Shown one piece after another: positions 46,897-56,052 of a stretch of DNA of 64,000 nt. The notes below the pieces were generated by a model. The model did no database searches, was not told the DNA's origin, and saw only the letters and a program-made list of their open reading frames with translations. Every line of letters begins with the position of its first letter. Position 1 is the stretch's first letter. Both the position numbers and the translations under genes were made by a program. Source of the DNA: Oceanobacillus neutriphilus (GTDB lineage Bacteria; Bacillota; Bacilli; Bacillales; Amphibacillaceae); assembly GCF_014645515.1 (NCBI RefSeq), contig NZ_BMLW01000001.1, positions 1 through 64,000 of the forward strand, in the 5' to 3' direction.

Positions 46897-47916
46897 TTAT
46901 CCTCTTAATATCTTTTCTGCAGCACCTTGATCGGTGATTAACATATTGCTCTTCCCTTGTTTAAAGTAAGAGTTAATTGCATTTCCCTTCGAGGCTCCTC
47001 CGGCAACTGTAATAATATGCTTTGATTCATCCATATCCTCCAGCTGCAGCCCTACTGTTTTTACTTTATAAACAATGTCGCCATCGACATTAAAGTAATA
47101 ACCAAAGGCTTCTGAAACTGCATTTTCCGACTTTAATAAGTCCAATACTTTTTGGGAAGACTTCCTTCGTTCCGCCATACGTAAAGCATCTCCAATTCCA
47201 TGCAAAACAATGTTAGAAGCTTTAATAACAGCCAAAGCATCAATCACATGGGGTTCCTGAATAATCAGTTCGTAGGTGGAATCACTAATCGGATCTGGTA
47301 CATAAAGCATTCTGTATTGACTATTTGACCTTCTGGCCATTTCTGAAACAATACGCGATGCCTGGTTCTCAACCTTTTCTCCAATACCGCCTCTTGCAGG
47401 GACAAATAATACATCTGTTCCTTCGGGTAATGGCTTCATTGCATCGGCTACAGCGGCAATCGTGCTTCCGCCTGTCACAGCAACCGTATTGTTTTTTTGT
47501 AAGACAGATTGCAGATAGGCAACACTTGCTTTTCCCATCTCCGCTTTTATTTGAGGATTATGGTCACTGTCACCAGGAACTACAATCACATTATCAATGG
47601 ATAAAGTACGTTTTAACTGATCCTCCAGATTTTCTAACCGGGACAAATCTCCAATTAAAGCTGCTAACTGATCCAGAACTACTTTTCCCTCATTGGTAAT
47701 AAACATACCCTTGGAAGTGATCTCGACTAGTCCCTGCCCATGAAGAAAATCAATTTCTCCGCGAACATGCCGCTCTGTTAAATTTGTACTCTCTGCTAAT
47801 GCTCGTCTGCCAATTGGCTGATGCAAATGTACATGTTGTAATAATGTATATCTTTCCTGCATCAGGCTAACCAATTCAGGTACGATTTTTCTCTGCAGGG
47901 CCATGATGGAATCCAT
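46897..47916 (-). CDS. cggR: Central glycolytic genes regulator CggR, 339 aa
   Basis: SorC-family repressor of cggR-gap, relieved by fructose-1,6-bisphosphate. N-terminal winged helix ('GRRALAESTNLTERHVRGEIDFL', about 37-60), C-terminal sugar-phosphate domain with 'GGSTIAAVADAM' and 'GGASKGNAI'. ATG 47916 fits GAGGAG best; ATG 47925 is too close to it. Its own operator lies upstream (47950-47975). Confidence 0.95.
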   Translation of the reverse strand: MDSIMALQRKIVPELVSLMQERYTLLQHVHLHQPIGRRALAESTNLTERHVRGEIDFLHGQGLVEITSKGMFITNEGKVVLDQLAALIGDLSRLENLEDQLKRTLSIDNVIVVPGDSDHNPQIKAEMGKASVAYLQSVLQKNNTVAVTGGSTIAAVADAMKPLPEGTDVLFVPARGGIGEKVENQASRIVSEMARRSNSQYRMLYVPDPISDSTYELIIQEPHVIDALAVIKASNIVLHGIGDALRMAERRKSSQKVLDLLKSENAVSEAFGYYFNVDGDIVYKVKTVGLQLEDMDESKHIITVAGGASKGNAINSYFKQGKSNMLITDQGAAEKILRG

Positions 47917-47949
47917 TTTAACCATTCTCCTCTATTCGGGATTAAAAGC

Positions 47950-47975
47950 GTCCCAGGTGGTAGTTCTACGTCCCG
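47950..47975 (-). promoter_or_regulatory. CggR operator, two direct half-sites
   Basis: Minus-strand CGGGAC (47975-47970) and TGGGAC (47955-47950), 20 bases apart, between the -10 and the cggR start. This matches the known direct-repeat CGGGAC architecture of CggR operators downstream of the start point. Confidence 0.75.
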
Positions 47976-47985
47976 AATCAATTGT

Positions 47986-48013
47986 ATTATAACATACATC
48001 CTATCAATTGCAA
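47986..48013 (-). promoter_or_regulatory. Promoter of cggR-gap
   Basis: TTGCAA (48013-48008) and TATAAT (47991-47986) separated by 16 bases, followed by the CggR half-sites. Confidence 0.7.
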
Positions 48014-48171
48014 AGAAAAACTCTTATAACAGCCGCTATTTTATCTAAAATCAAGCAGCTTGTTATACCTCCGAATTTATTCATAAAAATACATACACTT
48101 TATCTATTCCCATTGCATGTGAAGTTAAACACAGAAACTTGTTTTAAAGCTATTTTTTATGAAATAGAAAA

Positions 48172-48210
48172 GCATTCTCTAAAAATCGATTTGCTCTTTT
48201 TAGAGAATGC
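48172..48210 (-). terminator. Terminator after glutaredoxin-like gene
   Basis: Perfect 14-bp stem GCATTCTCTAAAAA / TTTTTAGAGAATGC and T residues on the minus strand; ends the rpoN-glutaredoxin transcript. Confidence 0.85.
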
Positions 48211-48215
48211 CTTCC

Positions 48216-48443
48216 TTATTCCGACAGCAGTGCACTGATATTTTCTATATTTATTTCATTTCCATATACTTCTTTTTCCTTGTATGCTATCACCGGAATA
48301 GTTAATTGATATTTTTCTAATAATGTATCCGATTGATAAATATCTATTTCTTCTATTGAAATCTTATTTGTATTCAAGGCATCTAACAACGCTTTCGCCT
48401 CTTCACACAGAGGACAATTATTTTTTGTATAGAATCGAATCAT
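48216..48443 (-). CDS. Glutaredoxin-family protein, 75 aa
   Basis: Short thioredoxin-fold redox protein with 'YTKNNCPLCEEAKALL': the CPLC motif (about 9-12) is typical of the small DUF836/NrdH-like group in firmicutes. The cis-Pro segment 'LTIPVIAYKE' is present. It begins four bases after the rpoN stop, so it is co-transcribed. Partner proteins unknown. Confidence 0.85.
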   Translation of the reverse strand: MIRFYTKNNCPLCEEAKALLDALNTNKISIEEIDIYQSDTLLEKYQLTIPVIAYKEKEVYGNEINIENISALLSE

Positions 48444-48447
48444 TTTT

Positions 48448-49731
48448 TCAGTCTGTTCTCCTTTTCCGCTTTGAGGAAGACTGGATGCCCAATTCTTCCC
48501 TGTACTTCATCACCGTTCTTCTTGCTACATATACTTGATACAGCTCTTCCAGCTTTCTGCGGATTTTCTCATCAGAAAGCGGACGGGTCTGATCTTCATC
48601 AGCTATAATCTTTTGTACATACTGCTTCACTACCACGCGGGCGATCCCCTCTCCTTTTCGGGCTTCACGCTGTAATAAATACTTTACCCGCAGAATGCCA
48701 AAATCAGTCTGTAAATATTTATGACTGATAGTCCGGCTGATAGTCGAGACATGGAGATCCAAAACATCTGCAATTTCCTGGAGAGTCAAAGGTTTTAAAG
48801 CTGTTATACCTTCTTCAAAAAAAGATAATTGTTTATTTACAATAATTCGCAAAACCTGTTCCAGAGTTTTACCGCGGTATTGAATAGCCTGATCCAGCAT
48901 CTCCAGTTCTTTTTTCTTTTCCTTTAAAAAATCAGCCCCGTCCTTTGGCATATCATCCAGCACTATATCCTCGCGAATTTGAATTTGCGGGCTTGACCAG
49001 TGAAAAAAAGACAAGCGCCATTCATCCTCTTCCTTAAAAACAACCGCTTCCGGAATGATATACTCTGTTTCTTCATCTTCTAATAATTTACCCGGATTGG
49101 GATGACAAAGCTTCATGTTAGTAATTAATCTGCCTGCCTCATCATCTGTGATAGCGTATGTTTTAGCTAAGTCTTGAATATCTTCCTCCGCAATCAGAAC
49201 AAGATTATTTTCAAAAAGATCCTCCAAAAAAGGATAATCACAATCCATTTCTTTCAGCTGCAAATGGATACACTCTTGTAAAGTTCTCGCTCCGATTCCC
49301 GGCGGGTCAAGCGATTGCAGATAAGAAAGCGCCTGTTGTATTTCTTCCATAGATAATTGGCACTGTGCTGCCCAATCCTCCAGCGTTATATCTAAGTAGC
49401 CATTCTCATTTAGAGAATCAATGCCAAATAGAACAGCTTCTTTTATTGATTCCTCTGAAATGGACAGCATATACACGTTCTCTTTTAATTGCTCGTACAT
49501 ATTTTTTTTCGAGGCATTCATATTTTCAAAAGCATTCGAATCACCATGAAACTGCGTGAGCACCTGTTGATCAATGGGACGGATATCCTCAATCAAAGGA
49601 TTTTCTTCAGCAATCTTCTGTACATAATCATATAATTCAATACCGGAAAGCTGCAGAATCTCAATGGATTGATGAAGTGATTGATTCATTTTCCAGGATA
49701 ATGCCTGCTTTAACACTAAACTCTGCTGCAT
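48448..49731 (-). CDS. rpoN: RNA polymerase sigma-54 factor (SigL/RpoN), 427 aa
   Basis: Directs enhancer-dependent transcription. N-terminal glutamine-rich activator region ('LQLSGIELYDYVQKIAEENP' and repeats of leucine/glutamine), core-binding region, HTH ('LTLQEIADVLDLHVSTISRTISHKYLQ'), and the C-terminal RpoN box 'ARRTVMKYREELGI'. Start ATG with GGAGG. No sigma-54-dependent activator was seen in the window. Confidence 0.95.
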   Translation of the reverse strand: MQQSLVLKQALSWKMNQSLHQSIEILQLSGIELYDYVQKIAEENPLIEDIRPIDQQVLTQFHGDSNAFENMNASKKNMYEQLKENVYMLSISEESIKEAVLFGIDSLNENGYLDITLEDWAAQCQLSMEEIQQALSYLQSLDPPGIGARTLQECIHLQLKEMDCDYPFLEDLFENNLVLIAEEDIQDLAKTYAITDDEAGRLITNMKLCHPNPGKLLEDEETEYIIPEAVVFKEEDEWRLSFFHWSSPQIQIREDIVLDDMPKDGADFLKEKKKELEMLDQAIQYRGKTLEQVLRIIVNKQLSFFEEGITALKPLTLQEIADVLDLHVSTISRTISHKYLQTDFGILRVKYLLQREARKGEGIARVVVKQYVQKIIADEDQTRPLSDEKIRRKLEELYQVYVARRTVMKYREELGIQSSSKRKRRTD

Positions 49732-49788
49732 GCTTTGACCTCCGTGCGGTTCTTAGGAAATAATTTAGTTCAACTTATATAATATTAT

Positions 49789-50565
49789 ACTCAACTTTCG
49801 CACCTGTTAATAAGCATCTATACCTTCCTATTCCATGATGAATATGTTCTTCATTATCCTGCCTGCATGTTGTTAAATCATCCTTCTATTGGAATGGAGA
49901 TTGTGTATAGCTCCGCTCCGACCAACCACTACGCTTTCCATGTGGACGGCTTCAGCTCGCCCTGTTCCCATAGGAGTCTTCGTGGTTGGTCTGCGCTCAG
50001 TTAGGCTTCTACAGCGAACGAAAGAAATCATAGCCTGATGAAGCTTGATGATAAGATCATTTTACTGTTTCAAACGGTTGATTTGGCAATTTAAATGATG
50101 ATACATCATAGATAGTAAATATCGGGAATAGCTTTTATGAACAGAAAGTAATCGTGGCAGAATATTTTACCATAAACCAGGAAACATGTTTTATCTGATC
50201 TAACTTCTATTTAGTCAGCTGTTTCAACCTGTATAGAATACCCTGCTAGCGGAGGCGGACCGTTTTGACTCCTGAGGGAATAGCACCTTCTGAAGATCCA
50301 CTTTTGCCAAGTGCTCTTCTTGACAAAAGTTAGCTGAAGAGCATGCCCCTAGGCAGGCTAAGGTCGCAACGTCCTGGGGCCTAAGATTACTCACCCCATC
50401 GAAAAGAGTTGTACGTCGAAAGCAAAACGGTCCGCCGTAGCGGTGGCTTTACACGTTACCTTCTTTCTAAATAGAGTTTTTGCTTTGTCAAGAGATAGAT
50501 GGAAGGAGCGATCAACATCTATCACTATGATAAGCAAGTTATTTTTTAAGGTGCGAAAATTGAGT
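49789..50565. repeat. Long non-coding dispersed element, copy 2, with terminal inverted repeats
   Basis: Bounded by ACTCAACTTTCGCACC (49789-49804) and GGTGCGAAAATTGAGT (50550-50565), and flanked by ATTAT on both sides (49784-49788, 50566-50570), a likely 5-bp target duplication. From 49908 on it parallels 38766-39568. A 14-bp stem (50254-50267 with 50423-50436) is perfect here. A degenerate inverted GAGTAATC module lies at 50385-50397. No transposase frame. It occupies most of the 835-bp gap between rpoN and the FAH-family gene. Confidence 0.8.
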
Positions 50566-50566
50566 A

Positions 50567-51451
50567 TTATACTTTTTTCACCTGATTTTCCATCACACCT
50601 ATTCCTTCAACCTCTAATTTCACATGATCTCCCCCCTGAAGCAATCCAGACGGCTCCATGGCTAAACCGACACCATGCGGAGTTCCAGTTAAAATAATAT
50701 CTCCAGGTTCAAGTGTCATGATTTCGGAAATAAAGTTAATTAAAAAAGGGATATCAAATATTAGGTGCTCCGTATTCGATGATTGACGTTCCTCCCCATT
50801 AACAAAGGAACGGACATTTAATGCGTGGGGGTTACTCACCTCATCCTTCGTCACAACCCATGGGCCTACAGGCGTTGTATGGTCAAGTGATTTTCCCTGC
50901 AGCCATTGCGGTGTCCTTTTTTGTAAATCACGTGCAGATGTATCATTTGCAATGGTGTATCCGGCAATATAATCAAAAGCATCTTCTTTTTTTACCTTTG
51001 AAGCTGTTTTTCCGATAACCAGTGTTAATTCTACTTCATAATCTAATTTTTCAGTAATCGACGGATAATGAATATCATCCTCGGGACCAATAATGGCATT
51101 ATCAAATTTAGCAAACAGAACCGGGAATTCCGGAATATCTGATTTCATTTCTTGAACATGCTCCTGATAATTTTTACCGACACAAATTACTTTTTTCGCT
51201 TTTCCAAGCGGCATACCCAAATGGACATCCTGCAGTGAAATCGTTTCATACTCTGCTGCTTCCTTTAAAATTTTCTGCAGCTCTTCCACATGCTCTTCCG
51301 CACACGCATAAAAACCAACCGGGTCAGCCGGAAGCTTTTCTTCTCCAAATTGTTTGGATAACGCTTCCACATCTGCGATTGATTCAGAATCTATTAAAAC
51401 ACCTGTGCGATATTTTTCATCTTGCTCTTTCCGATAAGCTACTAATTTCAT
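50567..51451 (-). CDS. Fumarylacetoacetate hydrolase family protein, 294 aa
   Basis: C-terminal FAH catalytic domain: 'VICVGKNYQEHVQEM' and metal ligands in 'LDYEVELTLVIGK' and 'YTIANDTSARDLQ', plus 'GDIILTGTPHGVG'. Proteins of this type include acylpyruvases, oxaloacetate decarboxylases and 2-hydroxyhepta-2,4-diene-dioate isomerases; which is unclear. ATG 51451 has GGAGGA at good spacing; ATG 51457 is too close. The stop codon lies in the target duplication of the repeat element. Confidence 0.9.
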   Translation of the reverse strand: MKLVAYRKEQDEKYRTGVLIDSESIADVEALSKQFGEEKLPADPVGFYACAEEHVEELQKILKEAAEYETISLQDVHLGMPLGKAKKVICVGKNYQEHVQEMKSDIPEFPVLFAKFDNAIIGPEDDIHYPSITEKLDYEVELTLVIGKTASKVKKEDAFDYIAGYTIANDTSARDLQKRTPQWLQGKSLDHTTPVGPWVVTKDEVSNPHALNVRSFVNGEERQSSNTEHLIFDIPFLINFISEIMTLEPGDIILTGTPHGVGLAMEPSGLLQGGDHVKLEVEGIGVMENQVKKV

Positions 51452-51597
51452 ATGCATTCCTCCCTTTCTTTCATTATAATAGAGTTACATTTGGAAGGAA
51501 AATAAAATATGTCATAATTTATTCAATCAACCGACTTATTAGTCATGCTATACTAGTTGTTGATTATACTAAAATGACGATGAAGGGAGATATATTA

Positions 51598-52098
51598 ATG
51601 AAGAAAAAAATATTTTTTATCCTGATTGCACTTATCGCTGTATTAGCTGCCTGCTCCAATAGTGAAGCGGATACAACAGAGGAGGATTTACCGGAATTAT
51701 CCGTACTGGAAGTAGATTTTGATGTTCCAGAGCATGTCGAAGTAGGGGAAACAATTGATTTAACAGCGCACGTCAGCTTTGAGGGTGAGCCTGTTGAAGA
51801 TGCACATGAGGTTTTATTTGAGGTCTGGACTCAGGGCAATTCTGATGACAGTGTTGAATTAGAAGGTGTCCATCAGGAGAATGGTACATATACTGCAAGC
51901 TTTACCTTCGAGGAGGAAGCTGTCTATGAAATGTATGCACATACAACAGCAAAAGAACAGCATGTCATGCCTTTAGAAACGGTTATTGCCGGCGATGCAG
52001 AGCCATCTGAGGAAGAAGCTCATGACGAAATGGACCACGAGCATCATCATGATGATGAACATGATGAGCACCACGAACATGACAATGATGATGAATAA
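51598..52098 (+). CDS. YtkA-like lipoprotein with His-rich tail, 166 aa
   Basis: Membrane-anchored extracellular protein: signal peptide with lipobox 'VLAACS' (Cys about 18), an FixH/YtkA-like beta-sandwich (about 35-135, 'VEVGETIDLTAHVSFEGEPV'), and a C-terminal tail of about 28 residues made of His, Asp and Glu, a likely metal-binding segment. ATG 51598 follows AGGGAGAT. Homologues are linked to copper handling and oxidase assembly in other bacilli; no such neighbour is seen here. Confidence 0.85.
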   Translation: MKKKIFFILIALIAVLAACSNSEADTTEEDLPELSVLEVDFDVPEHVEVGETIDLTAHVSFEGEPVEDAHEVLFEVWTQGNSDDSVELEGVHQENGTYTASFTFEEEAVYEMYAHTTAKEQHVMPLETVIAGDAEPSEEEAHDEMDHEHHHDDEHDEHHEHDNDDE

Positions 52099-52200
52099 AA
52101 CAGTTTTTTAAACAGACATAGGCTGACATATATTCCTTTTTGGTTTAAAATTCGTTATACTATGTACGTAGAAATGGAAGCTTAAACGAGGTGATATGCT

Positions 52201-52590
52201 TTGATTCAAGTGTATACTGATGGAGCCACAAACATGAGCACTGAAAAAAGCGGCGCCGGTATTTATATAAAGTCAGGAGAAAAGAAACTGGAATATGCAG
52301 TTCCTTTACCTTATATGACAAATCATGAAGCGGAATTCCATGCAATTATAGAAGCATTAAAAATCTGTAAAGCAAATTTTCCAGGAGAGATCTTATCTTT
52401 TCGGACAGACTCTAAAGTTGCAGCAGAAGTGATTGATAATGGCCGGACAAAGAACAGACAATTTCTTCCTTTACTTGAAATTATCCAGTCTGAAGCAGCA
52501 GAATTTCCTTTTCTATTTATTAAATGGATACCTGAAAAAGAAAACAGCAAAGCAGATCAATTGGCAAGAACAGCAATCTATCAGCAATAA
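52201..52590 (+). CDS. RNase HI-like protein, 129 aa
   Basis: Compact ribonuclease H fold. Candidate catalytic acids: Asp in 'VYTDGA' (about 6), Glu in 'NHEAEFHAIIEAL', Asp in 'SFRTDSKVA', Asp in 'KADQLARTA'. It is of the YpdQ/YpeP short type; some of these lack activity. TTG start with GAGGTGAT upstream. Followed by the kinase gene with its own SD. Confidence 0.85.
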   Translation: MIQVYTDGATNMSTEKSGAGIYIKSGEKKLEYAVPLPYMTNHEAEFHAIIEALKICKANFPGEILSFRTDSKVAAEVIDNGRTKNRQFLPLLEIIQSEAAEFPFLFIKWIPEKENSKADQLARTAIYQQ

Positions 52591-52623
52591 CGTTTATATA
52601 CAGGGTACAGGAGGAAAATAGAA

Positions 52624-53166
52624 ATGAATAAAATACAGTTAAAGGAACAAAGTATAGTATTGATTGGTTTTATGGGGGTTGGGAAAACTACCATCGGCCA
52701 AGCGGTTGCAAAAAAATTATATCGTGATTTTATCGATATTGATGAAGAAATCGAACGCAGATTCCAGATGCCTCCAAAAGATATTTTTGCTAAATATGGG
52801 GAAGCCGTCTTTCGGCAGCACGAAAAAGAGATTATTTCTGAAATGTGCCATAAAAAATTAAAGGTCATTTCCTTAGGTGGAGGCGCTTTTCTGCAAAAGG
52901 AAATTCAGGATATCTGCCTGGCAGCCACTACTATTTTCTTCCTCGACTTAACCTGGGACAAATGGAAGGACCGGATTGGCTTACTGATAGACAGCCGCCC
53001 TGTTTTACAAGGTAAAAATATGGATGAAATTAAACAGCTCTTTGATGATCGGCAGCCAATTTATGAACAGCATCATTCACGTGTAGTAACAGATGATCAG
53101 GAAGTAGAAGAAGTCGCTGATTATATCGTAGGTTCTTTAAAATTAGCCTGGGAGCTTTATGCCTGA
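52624..53166 (+). CDS. Shikimate kinase-like protein, 180 aa
   Basis: P-loop kinase: Walker A 'GFMGVGKTTIG', 'FIDIDEEIERR' (substrate Asp), 'VFRQHEKE' (the FR..E motif of shikimate kinase), 'SLGGGAFL' and a lid with 'SRPVLQGK'. These are the shikimate-binding signatures, although the fourth motif is shortened. If true it phosphorylates shikimate in aromatic biosynthesis (aroK). Starts 34 bp after the RNase H-like gene, ends before a terminator. Confidence 0.8.
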   Translation: MNKIQLKEQSIVLIGFMGVGKTTIGQAVAKKLYRDFIDIDEEIERRFQMPPKDIFAKYGEAVFRQHEKEIISEMCHKKLKVISLGGGAFLQKEIQDICLAATTIFFLDLTWDKWKDRIGLLIDSRPVLQGKNMDEIKQLFDDRQPIYEQHHSRVVTDDQEVEEVADYIVGSLKLAWELYA

Positions 53167-53183
53167 CTGATTGAAAAATTAAG

Positions 53184-53236
53184 AAAAAGCATATCCATCC
53201 AGAGGTAAGTAATTAACCTGGATAGATATGCTTTTT
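53184..53236. terminator. Bidirectional terminator
   Basis: Stem AAAAAGCATATC(C)ATCCAG / CTGGAT(A)GATATGCTTTTT with A/T runs on both sides, between the converging kinase and HAD genes. Confidence 0.85.
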
Positions 53237-53245
53237 CTGCTTTAA

Positions 53246-54040
53246 TCAGACAACTGCATCTGTTTTCATATTTAAGATATCCTTCACGCTGTTTAAAGTG
53301 TAATGAGGCTTATATGGTGTCGTTTCCACCATGCTTTTATCTGTTATCCCGGTCAGAACCAAAATAGAATTCATGCCATAATCATTTCCCATTTTCACAT
53401 CTGTTTCCAATCTGTCCCCTACCATGAAGCATCTTTCTGATGGCAATTTTAAAATATCTTCTACAATAAATTTAGCAGCTAATAAGGACGGCTTGCCAAG
53501 TATAATTTCTATTTTTTCTCCGGTTGCCCCTTCCATTGCTCCAATCATTGCACCGCAATCCGGTATCTGCCCACCGCGCATCGGACAAGTGCGATCCGGA
53601 TTAGTAGCTACCACGACTGCTCCGTTTCTCCATGCCTGAAAAGCGCGATTTAATTTATCATAGCTGAATTTTCTATCCCAGCCTAACACAACATATTTTA
53701 CTTCTCCCGGATTATCAGATACTTCAATACCCCGCTTTTTTATTTCATTAATTAATGGCGCTTCTCCAATGACCATGACCTTTTCTGTTTGATGTAATTG
53801 AGATTTTAAATATCGGGCTGTCAGTATATTGGAATTAATGACATTTTCATTTGTTACCTCTACCCCAAGCTTATTTAATTTATTTACATAGGTCTCTGTT
53901 GTTTCAATTGATTTATTTGTCAGAAAAACAACCTCATCCCCTCTGTCGCGTAATGCCTTAATGGTCTCACTTGCCCCTTCAATAATTTTCTCCTCTAAAT
54001 AAATCGTACCATCTAAATCAAAAATATATCCCCGCTTCAC
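53246..54040 (-). CDS. HAD-IIA phosphatase (NagD/AraL type), 264 aa
   Basis: Phosphate-ester hydrolase of the HAD superfamily. Motif I 'FDLDGTIYLEE' (nucleophile Asp about 8), motif II 'VFLTNKS', Lys near 'LGKPS', motif IV 'MVGDRLETDVKMG'. C2-type cap. The family acts on sugar phosphates, glycerol phosphates and p-nitrophenyl phosphate. GTG start behind AAGGAGG. It lies downstream of the GlpP-linked ABC importer, so a phosphoester imported by that system is a likely substrate (inference). Confidence 0.88.
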   Translation of the reverse strand: MKRGYIFDLDGTIYLEEKIIEGASETIKALRDRGDEVVFLTNKSIETTETYVNKLNKLGVEVTNENVINSNILTARYLKSQLHQTEKVMVIGEAPLINEIKKRGIEVSDNPGEVKYVVLGWDRKFSYDKLNRAFQAWRNGAVVVATNPDRTCPMRGGQIPDCGAMIGAMEGATGEKIEIILGKPSLLAAKFIVEDILKLPSERCFMVGDRLETDVKMGNDYGMNSILVLTGITDKSMVETTPYKPHYTLNSVKDILNMKTDAVV

Positions 54041-54342
54041 CCTGATGTCCTCCTTGTTGTTTTATAATTGCTTTGTGTATTTATTACTCTCGGTTAATCT
54101 GTAAGAAAAACCAAGAGAGAACTTCTTCTGTAATCAGTACATGACTATTATTCTCTTTTGACTTATAAACGGTTAAACAAATAACTAACTGAATATTCTG
54201 TTAAATAAAAGCAATTTGATGTCCTTTTTCTATAAAAATTTACCCATGACAACCATCAATAAAGTTTTTTAGAATCTATTTTGTTTTTATGCCCGGGATT
54301 TTGTTTTCTAAAGAACAAAATCCCGGACAGGATATTTAAGCC
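54041..54342. other. Intergenic region after ABC permease gene
   Basis: 302 bp, AT-rich. The strong hairpin at 54292-54335 is the only clear element. No second cre or leader hairpin of the 58262 type was seen before the HAD gene. Confidence 0.5.
54292..54335 (-). terminator. Terminator after ABC permease gene
   Basis: Stem TCCGGGATTTTGTT / AACAAAATCCCGGG (small loop with a mismatch), GC-rich base, about 10-50 bp after the permease stop. It would end the importer transcript before the HAD gene. Confidence 0.75.
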
Positions 54343-56052
54343 TTAGCTTTTTTTCTCACTTCTATTTGTAAGTTTTTCAGCAATCATCTGGAATATAACT
54401 ACAATAACAACAAGAACGATTGACATCGCTGCCGCAGAATAGTATTCTGCCCGCATAACATTTTGAAAGATTGCCAGACTCATTGGTGCCCAGTTTGCCG
54501 GTGCCATCAGAATTGATATACTTGTCTCTTTAATGACAGTTACAAAAACGAGTATGGATCCCGCCGCAATACCTGGCAGCATTAATGGTCCTACAACTGT
54601 CAATAAAGCTGTAAAAGTAGAGGCTCCTAAGTTAATAGCCGCTTCTTCGATATCTGCTTTAATAGATTTCATCGTACTCATCGTAGACCGGACCATATAC
54701 GGTAATCTCCGCATTGCATACGCGACGATGAGAATAAACGCTGTTCCTGTAAGCTGTAACGGTGCTGTATTAAATGTTTGAATCAATGCAATACCGACAG
54801 CAATTCCGGGAACAATCAATGGTACTGTCGTTACAAAATCCAGTGCTGTTGATTTATGTCTTACAACAAAGTAAGCTACTGCCGCTGATACGACAACACT
54901 TATTACCAAGGCTCCCAGCGCCAGTACAATACTGTTTTGGATGTTCCCGAGAGAGGATGTGAAAATAGTCTGGTAATGAGATAACGTGTAACCACTTGGC
55001 AGAAGATCCTTTCCCCAGGTAGTTGCAATCGACTGCAAAAATACAGTAAGTACCGACAATAACGGAACGATAATAACGAAAGCTGAAAATATAAATAAAG
55101 GAACGGTCAGCATTTTATTATCGCTGAGTTTAACTTGTTTTGGTTTTCCAGATACAGAACCGTAATTCATATTTTTCGTGAAATAATTTTGCAGCCAGTA
55201 GGCAAGTCCCGCAATAGCAATCATGACAACAGTCAAAATAGCGGCACCGCCCCAGTTAAAGAATCCGGAAATTTCTCTATATGCCTCCACGACAATCAGA
55301 TTTAAATCACTTGGTGCTAAAATTATTGGTGTTCCAAAATCGGAAAAACTGACCGCAAAGATAACCAATGCTGTAGATAGCATCCCTGGTATGACCAACG
55401 GCATTGTTACTGTTGAAAAAGTAAGCCAGCTCTTTGCTCCCATATTTCTGGACGCTTCTTCAAGCGATATATCACTTACTTTAAATGCTGCTACCATAGG
55501 CCATAACGCATATGGGAAAAAGAAAAATATTTGTACAATTGCTATACCTGTCATCGAGTATGGATCAATAAAGAGTCCTTCTCCACCTAAATATTGATAG
55601 ATTTGTGTAACCCATCCAGACCTTCCGAACATAATAATAAAAGAATATCCGGAAATAAACGTCGGCACTACTAGCGGAATGGTGCATAATGCGCTGATTG
55701 TTTTCTTAAAAGGCATCTTCGTTCTTGCAATCCCATAAGCAATTGGAATACAAATTACCATAACGACAAGTGATACCGTTATTGCCAAATACAAGCTATT
55801 TTTCAGGGAAGTAAAATAAGTTGTATTTTGAAAAATAGCAGTAAAGTTATCTAAAGTAGCATTTTTAAACTGATTGATGGTCGTCTGCAGTGTGTCCATG
55901 CTTATTAACGAGCCAAATATATTGATAGGCTCATTTGTAAAGCTCACCAGGAAGATAGATAGCAAAGGAATAAGTAAGAATAACAGAAAGAAAGCATAGA
56001 CAAGTATTTTTAATATCCCAAGACCGTTAAAATTATCTTTTAATTTCTTCAT
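54343..56052 (-). CDS. Fused ABC permease, two modules, 569 aa
   Basis: Single protein carrying both permease halves (iron/AfuB/putative aminoethylphosphonate class). About 12 membrane segments; each half has its EAA coupling motif: 'EEASRNMGAKSWLTFSTV' (about 190-215) and 'EEAAINLGASTFTALLTV' (about 470-495). The start overlaps the ATPase stop (ATGA). It forms the channel for the binding protein encoded two genes upstream. Confidence 0.92.
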   Translation of the reverse strand: MKKLKDNFNGLGILKILVYAFFLLFLLIPLLSIFLVSFTNEPINIFGSLISMDTLQTTINQFKNATLDNFTAIFQNTTYFTSLKNSLYLAITVSLVVMVICIPIAYGIARTKMPFKKTISALCTIPLVVPTFISGYSFIIMFGRSGWVTQIYQYLGGEGLFIDPYSMTGIAIVQIFFFFPYALWPMVAAFKVSDISLEEASRNMGAKSWLTFSTVTMPLVIPGMLSTALVIFAVSFSDFGTPIILAPSDLNLIVVEAYREISGFFNWGGAAILTVVMIAIAGLAYWLQNYFTKNMNYGSVSGKPKQVKLSDNKMLTVPLFIFSAFVIIVPLLSVLTVFLQSIATTWGKDLLPSGYTLSHYQTIFTSSLGNIQNSIVLALGALVISVVVSAAVAYFVVRHKSTALDFVTTVPLIVPGIAVGIALIQTFNTAPLQLTGTAFILIVAYAMRRLPYMVRSTMSTMKSIKADIEEAAINLGASTFTALLTVVGPLMLPGIAAGSILVFVTVIKETSISILMAPANWAPMSLAIFQNVMRAEYYSAAAMSIVLVVIVVIFQMIAEKLTNRSEKKS

